Of a DNA stretch of 5,356 nucleotides, positions 1-5,356 are shown in pieces. Each line of letters opens with the position of its first letter. The stretch's first letter is position 1. This stretch comes from an uncultured Collinsella sp. (GTDB lineage Bacteria > Actinomycetota > Coriobacteriia > Coriobacteriales > Coriobacteriaceae). The stretch covers positions 1-5,356 of the forward strand of contig CAADVA010000015.1 in the NCBI GenBank assembly GCA_900752345.1, given 5' to 3'. The notes beneath the pieces were generated by a model that saw only the letters and a program-made list of their open reading frames with translations, was not told the DNA's origin and searched no databases. Position numbers and translations under genes: made by a program.

Positions 1-136
1 ATGTCGACAAACTGCGGTTTATATTGCTTGAAAACCCTTCGCCTATGTTTGGCCACCGTTCATTTTGTTGCTCAACAAATAGTGGTAATGGCGGGGTTAT
101 TTTAGAGGCAAAGGATTATTAAGCCCCGGCGTTTTA
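1..136. other. Leader region without a supported gene
   Basis: This stretch is AT-richer than the rest of the window. Frame 1 is open from base 1 to the TAG at 103-105, encoding 34 codons. No ribosome binding site can be seen because the window begins there, and the peptide resembles no family I know. It could be chance, a small peptide, or the tail of an upstream gene. No reading frame on the minus strand is supported: the ATG opposite 61-63 stops after six codons. Confidence 0.4.
64..79. promoter_or_regulatory. 16-bp palindrome upstream of helicase, possible operator
   Basis: Two perfect 7-bp arms, TTTGTTG and CAACAAA, are separated by CT. The element lies about 90 bases before the helicase start in a non-coding leader. 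The short AT-rich dyad is the size of a dimeric repressor site, and it is too weak and lacks a T-run for a terminator. No convincing -35/-10 pair was found around it; TTATTT or TATTTT at 97-103 is the best -10-like stretch and has no good -35. The regulatory role is an inference. Confidence 0.3.
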
Positions 137-155
137 ATGCAACTTGGATACGTAT

Positions 156-160
156 GGAGG
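156..160 (+). promoter_or_regulatory. Ribosome binding site that decides the helicase start
   Basis: GGAGG lies 9 bases upstream of ATG 170. The in-frame ATG at 161 directly abuts this motif, and the ATG at 137 is upstream of it with only T-rich, non-purine sequence before it. Start 170 gives a protein beginning MAKSKLSEIF, shortening the longest reading frame by 11 residues. Confidence 0.8.
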
Positions 161-169
161 ATGGTCAGC

Positions 170-3100
170 ATGGCTAAATCCAAACTTTCTGAAATCTTTA
201 TTCGTCGTGTTGACGAGATTGCGGCTCAGCTAGATGGCGCTAAGTCTGCAGTTTTCTTTCAGGGCCTTACACCGTACATGTTTCGTGAGCTTGCGGGGCA
301 TCCTTCTGCCGTATGGGGGCTTGCCGATGCCATTGATTCCAATGGATGCTTGGGCTTGGATTTACTTGCTCAGCTCAAAAAGAGCGCCTTTGGATGCCTG
401 ATGAATGAAGATGGACCCGTCCTTCTGCCATACGAAGTTTTGATTGACCTGCGCGGCGCTGTCGGCGAACTGTACGAGGGCAACATTGTAGTTGTTCGCA
501 ACAACCTGTTTGATGACATGGGGGAGTATCCTTCGCCGGCTTCAGCCGAGGCGCTCGACGAGGCTGCTCGCGAATTGGACGGGTCACCCAAGGGCGCCAC
601 TGCCGACAAGTACTATGCAAGCGTTCGACGGGTCGGTGATGGCTATCTGACGATGCCGGTGACGGTGGACGATGCCATTTCGCTCTCTTATATTGACTTG
701 TTCGAAGTGCCCCGCACCATGCCACAATTTAATGCCTCTACTGCGGGTGCCCGGGTTGTTGTTCCCGGCGATGAGTATGCTGCGTGCCGTTTGGCCCTGT
801 GTGATGGTAATGCCCAGCCGGTTAGTTTTATTGTTGATGACCAGTTGTTTGAGGTTCGAGAGCAGTCGGAGAGACTCGTAACGCTTGTCCATACGGCTTC
901 TCTTCTGTCTGCACTTGATGTTCCCTTCGCCATTGTTGCTCAAAAACCGCAGCAAGAGTCCGAAGTTCCCAACGGCAATCGACTCCTTCCGATTCTTAAA
1001 CGCTACTGGGGAGATGGGGCGGACTTCCGCGAGTTAAAAATTTATAAGGACCCCTCGAGGGGCAAGGAGATGCAGCTCGTCTCTCAGGGCGAAATTGCGT
1101 CTTTTGCTGTCGAGCAAGCTGAACGAGCTCAGAGGGGAGAGGATGGTTTCTCGAACATCTTTGTGACGGCGCCTACCGGTGCGGGTAAATCTTTGCTGTT
1201 CCAGTTGCCTGCCTTGTATCTTGCCTTGGAATACAACCTTTTGACGCTCGTGATAGAGCCGCTCAAGTCGCTTATGCACGATCAGGTCGCTGGGCTTAAG
1301 GCGCGTGGGGTCAAAGACGTTATTGCCCTTAATTCCGATATCTCTTACCAGCAGCGTTTGGAGGGATATCGCAAGATTGCCGATGGTTCGGTATCGATCG
1401 TCTACCTCGCTCCCGAGCTTCTGCTGGAGTCTTCGATTGACACCATTTTGAATGGTCGCCGTTTGGGCTTGGTGGTTGTTGACGAGGTGCATACGGTATC
1501 TTCTTGGGGTAGGGAGTTTCGACCTGATTATTGGTATCTGGGCTCTTACCTTAAGAGGCTCAGGGCTAATGGGGGATCGTTCCCAATCTTTTGCCTTACC
1601 GCCACCGCCGTTTATGGTGGCAAGGACGATATGGTCGCCGGCACGTTGCGCGATCTTGAGCTGGACAATTGCAAACTGTATATCGGCAGTCCTCGACGCG
1701 ATGATATCGATTTCGATATCCGCTGTCTCGATAAGGCCGACCACCCCGGTTTGATCGAGGACGTTAAACGCGATCTTGCCATCGACTGGATTTGTAACGC
1801 GGTCGCGCAAAACGACCATGCGCTGGTTTACTGCCCTTATAGAACTCAGGTTGCCCAAATCGTTGAGAACCAGCCGTGCGGTAGTAAGGTTCTCGGTTTT
1901 CACGCTGGGTACGAAAGGGATTACAAGAAGTACGTTAGCGAGGCGTTTTCTTCGGGCCAGCGTCGCGTGATGGTCGCAACCAAGGCGTTTGGCATGGGTG
2001 TTGACATTAGCGACATTAACGCCGTCTACCACTATGCCCCAACGGGCAACCTTTCAGATTACGTGCAAGAGATTGGTCGAGGAGCGCGCAAGAAAGGGCT
2101 TCGCGCCGTGGCGACAGTTGATTTCTTTGCTCAAGACGTGCGTTATGCTCGACAGTTGTATTCGCTTTCCGGCTTTTATCAGTGGCAGCTCAAAGAAATC
2201 ATGGCAAAGCTCTACAGGATGTACACCAGTAAGCCTGTCGGCAAACGCACTGAGAATATGCTGGTTTCGCCGGACTCTTTTTCTTATCTGTTTGCCAGGG
2301 AGTCTGACCGTACTAAGAAAACCAACTTGGTTAAGTCGGCTTTGATGATGGTCGCGCGCGATCTGGAAGATCGGTTTAACTACCCCGTGATTATCGTTAA
2401 ACCGAAGCCTTCGTATACAACGCAATACGTTTGCATTAGCAAAGACCAGGAGGAATATTTCCTCCGTCGGTACGGTCGATATGTCGAACTTTTGACAAAG
2501 GGGAATACGCGAGTTGAAAATCATGAGGGACAGGGTGATGTTCAGGTTCGCGATATGGGCGGAATCTACTGCCTCCAGGCATCGAAAATGTGGGAAGACA
2601 GGTTTCCCAATTTAACGTTCGCCGACTTTAAGCGCCGTTTATTTGGTGGTGAGATTTGTAGCGACAGCGACTCTCCGGCAGTGTCTTGCCGTCGAATTCT
2701 CGACATTGAATATCGACAGATATTTAGCTCCGTTGAGAATAAGTTCCGCAAGTATCTCGATGCAATTAAGGCTGCGCTTGAGGAGCTTATGCTCGAAGGG
2801 CGTTTTACCAAGGATGACTTCGCAAAGGCATTGCGCATGCAGCTGGGGGTGACAAAGCTGCCGTTTGATGTACGACTTCTGTTTGAGGCGCTGCTTCGTC
2901 CAACGTCAAGCGGTTACAGCACGCTTGGTGATATGTCATTCAAGTGCATTGTCCGCATAGCGAATCAAAAGCATCTTGTGCAACGCAACACGCAATACAA
3001 AGTGAATCGTCAACACCTCGAGAGCTCCATGAGATGTCTGTCCGACGCCCTGCCCAAGTTGGCGCCGAAAGAAGGGGGCTCGGGCAAGCATCGGCGACTC

Positions 3101-4030
3101 TTCCTGGATACGAATGGTCCCAATGTCCGCCTCTCGTTCGCTGAAGTTCTGCAGACTTTAAACCTTGCAAGTTATGAGATTCGTGGCGGCGAGAATCCGG
3201 AAATTTCCGTTTGGGTTAAAGACGCGGATAAGCTGAAATCGCTTTCTATGGACGCACGCTACAGCAATCAAGTGCTTCGCGAGCAGGATGCGCGCCACGA
3301 TTATTCTGCGCGTGTGATGAAGCGCTTCTTTGAGGTTAAGTTGTCCAATGAAGCTCGCTGGGATCTTATTGAGGACTACTTCTTGGGCAACGACGATCAA
3401 GTTGCCGCGGTGTTGGGTATTTCTGGCGTATCAGCATTAGATGCTGGGGGCCTGTCTGGTCGTGAGACAGATGATTTTAGTGATGCATCGCCAGACTCGG
3501 CGTCGGGGAATGGTTCCGAGTCCTCTAGCATAATGGCTGGCTTGCGTGCGCTTCGCGAGATGCGCAACAAGACCACGCCGCTTGCTTCTCAGCAAAAGGG
3601 AACGCTGACGGGAGACTTCTCTGAGGATAATGGACGTTCGCGGTCAGGGTCTCCACGCGTAAAAATTGTTCCTCCTGTTGCGATTGTTGACGAGGGCGAT
3701 TCCTTTGAAGGCTGTCCTCCGTTTAAGGTGTGGAATAAAGTCCGCGGCGATGTGACGACGACCGATGCTCTGAATGAGGCTACGGAGCTCAAGAGGGAAA
3801 TCGGTAGAGTTGGTTACGAGGCTCCTTTGTATCGCCCGACGCTTAAGGTCGAGAAGACCGGGGATGAGCTTCATCCGCTTTTGGCTTGGGAGGTTGCCAA
3901 CGTAATGCTTTTTGATGCGGCTCAGGTTGACGAGTTTGCCCTTGTGCAAGGTGTTGCTGGCTGGACTGCGTATCTGTTGGGGCGCGGTACGGCAGCTAAG
4001 GAGTTAAAGCGATTGGTGAAAATAAGGTAG
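170..4030 (+). CDS. Large RecQ-like superfamily 2 DNA helicase with unrecognised N- and C-terminal regions
   Basis: Probable ATP-driven 3'-5' DNA helicase of the RecQ branch, cytoplasmic, 1286 residues. Numbering is from ATG 170, chosen because GGAGG (156-160) lies 9 bases before it; ATG 137 and ATG 161 lack a properly spaced site. Motor motifs seen: SQGEI with Q306 (motif 0-like), APTGAGKS 334-341 (Walker A), EPLKSLMHDQV (Ia), DEVH 438-441 (Walker B), RecQ-type aromatic loop SWGREFRPDY 445-454, TAT 477-479 (III), FHAG 577-580, ATKAFGMGVD 603-612 (V), QEIGRGAR 633-640 (VI). About 300 residues precede the motor and about 600 follow it. The RecQ zinc cluster is missing: cysteines after the motor are widely spaced. 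A Ser/Gly/Asp-rich linker (about 1093-1164) precedes a final domain of about 120 residues. Typical RecQ proteins have about 600 residues, so this is a distinct family. Helicase is firm from the motifs; strand polarity is inferred from the family; the biological role (repair, plasmid or phage defence) is unknown. A DpdF-type helicase is an alternative, but no dpd partner gene is in view. Confidence 0.93.
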   Translation: MAKSKLSEIFIRRVDEIAAQLDGAKSAVFFQGLTPYMFRELAGHPSAVWGLADAIDSNGCLGLDLLAQLKKSAFGCLMNEDGPVLLPYEVLIDLRGAVGELYEGNIVVVRNNLFDDMGEYPSPASAEALDEAARELDGSPKGATADKYYASVRRVGDGYLTMPVTVDDAISLSYIDLFEVPRTMPQFNASTAGARVVVPGDEYAACRLALCDGNAQPVSFIVDDQLFEVREQSERLVTLVHTASLLSALDVPFAIVAQKPQQESEVPNGNRLLPILKRYWGDGADFRELKIYKDPSRGKEMQLVSQGEIASFAVEQAERAQRGEDGFSNIFVTAPTGAGKSLLFQLPALYLALEYNLLTLVIEPLKSLMHDQVAGLKARGVKDVIALNSDISYQQRLEGYRKIADGSVSIVYLAPELLLESSIDTILNGRRLGLVVVDEVHTVSSWGREFRPDYWYLGSYLKRLRANGGSFPIFCLTATAVYGGKDDMVAGTLRDLELDNCKLYIGSPRRDDIDFDIRCLDKADHPGLIEDVKRDLAIDWICNAVAQNDHALVYCPYRTQVAQIVENQPCGSKVLGFHAGYERDYKKYVSEAFSSGQRRVMVATKAFGMGVDISDINAVYHYAPTGNLSDYVQEIGRGARKKGLRAVATVDFFAQDVRYARQLYSLSGFYQWQLKEIMAKLYRMYTSKPVGKRTENMLVSPDSFSYLFARESDRTKKTNLVKSALMMVARDLEDRFNYPVIIVKPKPSYTTQYVCISKDQEEYFLRRYGRYVELLTKGNTRVENHEGQGDVQVRDMGGIYCLQASKMWEDRFPNLTFADFKRRLFGGEICSDSDSPAVSCRRILDIEYRQIFSSVENKFRKYLDAIKAALEELMLEGRFTKDDFAKALRMQLGVTKLPFDVRLLFEALLRPTSSGYSTLGDMSFKCIVRIANQKHLVQRNTQYKVNRQHLESSMRCLSDALPKLAPKEGGSGKHRRLFLDTNGPNVRLSFAEVLQTLNLASYEIRGGENPEISVWVKDADKLKSLSMDARYSNQVLREQDARHDYSARVMKRFFEVKLSNEARWDLIEDYFLGNDDQVAAVLGISGVSALDAGGLSGRETDDFSDASPDSASGNGSESSSIMAGLRALREMRNKTTPLASQQKGTLTGDFSEDNGRSRSGSPRVKIVPPVAIVDEGDSFEGCPPFKVWNKVRGDVTTTDALNEATELKREIGRVGYEAPLYRPTLKVEKTGDELHPLLAWEVANVMLFDAAQVDEFALVQGVAGWTAYLLGRGTAAKELKRLVKIR

Positions 4031-4145
4031 GGGGTACTTAGCTTGATGGCGTTCCACCGTGAGCCGGGCTCTTGGTTGAGCAGCAACGGCCGCAACGGCG
4101 CTTGATTTGGGCCGAGTGTCGTAAACGCTTCTGCCGGCAAACGGG

Positions 4146-4151
4146 TATACT
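4146..4151 (+). promoter_or_regulatory. Probable -10 box for the tail-anchored protein gene
   Basis: TATACT matches the TATAAT consensus at five of six positions. The best -35 candidate is TAAACG (4122-4127), matching TTGACA at only three positions with an 18-base spacer, so the promoter is only partly convincing. If it is used, transcription would start near 4157-4159, putting the 4169-4191 hairpin about ten bases into the transcript and ATG 4209 about 50 bases in. Confidence 0.5.
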
Positions 4152-4168
4152 CGAGTGAGCAAATTATC

Positions 4169-4191
4169 GGGGCGCCTTGGGCGCCCCTTTT
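4169..4191 (+). terminator. GC-rich hairpin with T-run: intrinsic terminator or leader attenuator
   Basis: The perfect 8-bp stem GGGGCGCC / GGCGCCCC (4169-4176 and 4180-4187) has a 3-base loop TTG and is followed by TTTT (4188-4191). This is the form of a Rho-independent terminator on the + strand, although the T-run is short. It is the first credible terminator after the helicase, 138 bases past its stop. However, the ribosome binding site of the next gene begins only 2 bases after the T-run, so that gene's transcript must pass through the hairpin. It may therefore act as a leaky terminator, attenuator or 5' stabilising stem. Confidence 0.7.
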
Positions 4192-4193
4192 AC

Positions 4194-4200
4194 GAGAAGG
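4194..4200 (+). promoter_or_regulatory. Ribosome binding site deciding the start at 4209
   Basis: GAGAAGG lies 8 bases before ATG 4209. This favours ATG 4209 over the in-frame GTG at 4155, whose extra 18 codons would run through the GC hairpin and which lies at or before the predicted transcription start. Confidence 0.8.
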
Positions 4201-4208
4201 GCTGCACT

Positions 4209-4679
4209 ATGGCCGAGCTTGAGTCCCAACCACTGTCTGCCGAGGAGCGCGCCGAGTTGGAAGAGCTCCGCGCCGAGAAGGCTCGTCGCGAGGCCCAGGA
4301 AGAGGCGCGCCGCGAGCGCGAGGAGCTGGCCGCCCTGCGTGCCGAGCGCGAGAAGACCGAGGAGGCCGCTGCGAAGGTTGCATCCGAGCCTGCGCCCGCG
4401 CCCAAGCCCGCGCCTGCGCCCAAGCCCGCCGCTGCGAAGCCCGCGCCCACCGCACCCAAGCCGCAGCCTAAAAAGGCCGCTCGTCCCAAGTCCGTCGAGC
4501 CCAAACCGAGCCGTGACGAGATGACCTTTGCCCAGCGCATGGTCACCTCCAAGGAGCCTACGGGCGAGAATGAGATCCCCGGCATGGCTCCGGCTCAAAA
4601 AATCATCATCGTGCTCGCCCTCATCGCGTTTATCGTCTTTATGGTCTACACGATTACGGGCAGCATGGGCCTGCACTAA
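4209..4679 (+). CDS. Tail-anchored coiled-coil membrane protein of unknown function
   Basis: I do not recognise a named family for this 156-residue protein. Three parts are visible. Residues 8-57 are dense in Glu, Arg, Ala and Leu and should form a charged helix or coiled coil. Residues 60-100 are a Pro/Ala/Lys linker with repeated PAPKPA units, resembling extended spacers in TonB-like and other envelope proteins. Residues 101-130 hold a more complex segment (DEMTFAQRMV ... EIPGMAPAQ). One strongly hydrophobic helix follows at about 131-148 (KIIIVLALIAFIVFMVYT), with a tail of about eight residues. There is no N-terminal signal peptide, so the bulk is probably cytoplasmic and anchored by the C-terminal helix; this topology is an inference. 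The gene has high GC (about 73% in one sampled line). It precedes pncB by 82 bases with no clear terminator between, so co-transcription is possible. A scaffold or envelope role is only a guess. Confidence 0.82.
   Translation: MAELESQPLSAEERAELEELRAEKARREAQEEARREREELAALRAEREKTEEAAAKVASEPAPAPKPAPAPKPAAAKPAPTAPKPQPKKAARPKSVEPKPSRDEMTFAQRMVTSKEPTGENEIPGMAPAQKIIIVLALIAFIVFMVYTITGSMGLH
4389..4451 (+). repeat. Pro/Ala/Lys-coding low-complexity repeat
   Basis: Imperfect tandem repeat inside the tail-anchored protein gene. The 14-base unit GCGCCCAAGCCCGC occurs at 4398-4411 and again 18 bases later at 4416-4429, with degenerate related codons on both sides. It encodes the PAPKPA linker and could vary in length between strains through slippage. 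Confidence 0.6.
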
Positions 4680-4748
4680 CCTGTTCGCGCCGGGCTCCAT
4701 GCCCGCACGTCCGCCTCGCCCAACCCTCAACCTCTGCACAACACATCC

Positions 4749-4754
4749 GAAAGG
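4749..4754 (+). promoter_or_regulatory. Ribosome binding site of pncB
   Basis: GAAAGG lies 7 bases upstream of ATG 4762. It supports this start over the internal ATG at codon 14, which lies just before the conserved LTDLYELTMAQ segment. Confidence 0.65.
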
Positions 4755-4761
4755 TCGCCCC

Positions 4762-5356
4762 ATGGCTTTGACCGACATCTCGCATCCCACCGACATTGCA
4801 ATGCTCACCGATCTGTACGAGCTCACTATGGCCCAGGGCCTGTGGGAGAGCGGCAAGGCCAATGAGCAGGGTTGTTTTACCGCGTTTTACCGCGACCATC
4901 CCTTTGGCAGCGCCTATGCCGTCATGTGCGGCACCGCCGAGCTGCCCGAGCTGGTCGAGAACCTGCGCTTTACGCCCGAGGATATCGACTACCTCGCATC
5001 ACTTGAAGCCCCGGCCGGTGGCGCGATGTTCAAGTCCGCATTCCTCGACTACCTGCGCGATTTTCGTGCGCATGTAAACATCGACGCCGTGCCCGAGGGC
5101 GAGCTCGTCTTTCCGCGCGAGCCCATGGTGCGTGTCACCGGCCCCGCGCTGGAGTGCCAGCTGCTCGAGACGGCGCTGCTCAACATCGTCGGGTTTCAGA
5201 CGCTTGTCGCCACCAAGACGGCGCGCGTGGTGCTCGCCGCCGACGGTCGCCCTGTGGCGGAGTTTGGCCTGCGCCGAGCCCAGGGTCCCGATGGCGGCCT
5301 GGCCGTTGCGCGCGCGAGCTACGTTGCCGGCTGCTCCTCTACGTCCAATGTGCTCG
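4762..5356 (+). CDS. pncB: Nicotinate phosphoribosyltransferase, 5' part (cut by window end)
   Basis: The enzyme joins nicotinate to the phosphoribosyl group of PRPP, with ATP hydrolysis, to give nicotinate mononucleotide. This is the first step of the Preiss-Handler NAD salvage route, in the cytoplasm. The first 198 codons are visible, with no stop before the window edge. Family signatures seen: LTDLYELTMAQ (15-25), the FYRDHPFG segment (42-49), FLDYLRDF (94-101), PEGELVFPREPMVRVTGP (111-128), QLLETALLNI followed by FQTLVATKTAR (133-155), EFGLRRAQGPDGG (167-179) and GCSSTSNV (190-197). The last two are phosphoribosyl- and nicotinate-site regions in the family. The usual length is roughly 400-490 residues, so about half is missing, including the catalytic histidine region. 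The reading frame is intact and codon use is GC-rich like the gene before it. No separate promoter was found in the 82-base gap. Identification is firm from the motifs; the numbering of active residues is not verified. Confidence 0.95.
   Translation, partial: MALTDISHPTDIAMLTDLYELTMAQGLWESGKANEQGCFTAFYRDHPFGSAYAVMCGTAELPELVENLRFTPEDIDYLASLEAPAGGAMFKSAFLDYLRDFRAHVNIDAVPEGELVFPREPMVRVTGPALECQLLETALLNIVGFQTLVATKTARVVLAADGRPVAEFGLRRAQGPDGGLAVARASYVAGCSSTSNVL

Larger units (their letters stand above)
4031..4208. other. Intergenic region between helicase and tail-anchored protein gene
   Basis: This gap of 178 bases separates the helicase stop from ATG 4209. Its left part (4031-4140) shows no gene and no clear terminator directly after the helicase: only 4-bp stems around 4061-4081, without a T-run. 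It also holds a short tandem repeat, two copies of GCAACGGC at 4083-4090 and 4092-4099. The right part carries the -10-like box and hairpin listed separately. Confidence 0.6.

Noticed and set aside
1..105. Small open frame of 34 codons beginning at base 1
   Set aside because: Its beginning coincides with the window edge, no ribosome binding site is visible, and the peptide has no recognisable feature. Not called as a gene.
137..169. Longer helicase start at ATG 137 (11 extra residues)
   Set aside because: No purine-rich ribosome binding site lies before 137, while GGAGG is ideally spaced for ATG 170.
1051..1062. 12-bp palindrome CCCCTCGAGGGG
   Set aside because: It lies in the helicase coding sequence with no spacer or T-run, and is probably chance.
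1703..1720. Perfect inverted repeat GATATCGA-TT-TCGATATC
   Set aside because: It is inside the helicase coding sequence, where a run of Asp, Ile and Phe codons produces it. No T-run or regulatory setting.
1034..2032. 332-codon open frame on the minus strand
   Set aside because: It lies entirely opposite the helicase motor, whose motifs are intact on the + strand. Its translation has no recognisable domain.
4083..4099. Two copies of GCAACGGC as the start of a repeat array
   Set aside because: Only two short copies one base apart, with no further units or spacers, so not a CRISPR or larger repeat.
4155..4208. GTG start at 4155 for the tail-anchored protein
   Set aside because: It would translate the terminator-like hairpin and lies at or before the predicted transcription start. 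ATG 4209 has a strong GAGAAGG site 8 bases upstream.
4691..4705. Stem CGGGC-TCCAT-GCCCG between the tail-anchored gene and pncB as a terminator
   Set aside because: Only 5 bp of stem and no following T-run.
4164..4862. 232-codon open frame on the minus strand, Gly/Leu/Arg-rich
   Set aside because: It is the antisense shadow of the GC-rich coiled-coil and Pro/Ala/Lys coding sequence and the start of pncB, with biased low-complexity composition.

Overview
The window looks like a chromosomal piece of a GC-rich actinobacterium. A gut member of the Coriobacteriia (Collinsella-like) is my best guess, based on codon use in the right-hand genes, the Coriobacteriia-like feel of the genes, and strong GGAGG/GAGAAGG ribosome binding sites. 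This is an inference from general familiarity, not from a database match. All supported genes are on the + strand.

Left part (1-169): a short AT-richer leader with no convincing gene. It holds one 16-bp palindrome (64-79) that could be an operator and a clear Shine-Dalgarno (156-160), which places the helicase start at 170 rather than at the upstream ATG at 137.

Main part (170-4030): one very large gene for a 1286-residue superfamily 2 helicase with a RecQ-like motor. The motor occupies about one third of the protein. It is preceded by about 300 residues and followed by about 600 residues that I do not recognise. The RecQ zinc-binding cysteine cluster is absent. Sampled lines of this gene are less GC-rich (about 43-68%, mostly about 50-55%) than the genes to its right (about 63-73%), which suggests an accessory or transferred gene. 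A role in DNA repair, mobile-element control or phage defence is possible, but nothing in this window proves it.

Right part (4031-5356): an intergenic stretch with a -10-like box (4146-4151) and a compact GC hairpin plus T-run (4169-4191). The hairpin lies immediately before the ribosome binding site of a 156-residue tail-anchored coiled-coil protein (4209-4679). After 82 bases the 5' part of a nicotinate phosphoribosyltransferase gene (pncB, 4762 to window end) begins. It belongs to the NAD salvage pathway and is cut by the window edge. The last two genes look like ordinary chromosomal genes and may be co-transcribed. No functional link between them and the helicase is visible.

No RNA genes, CRISPR arrays, insertion sequences, attachment sites or origins were recognised.
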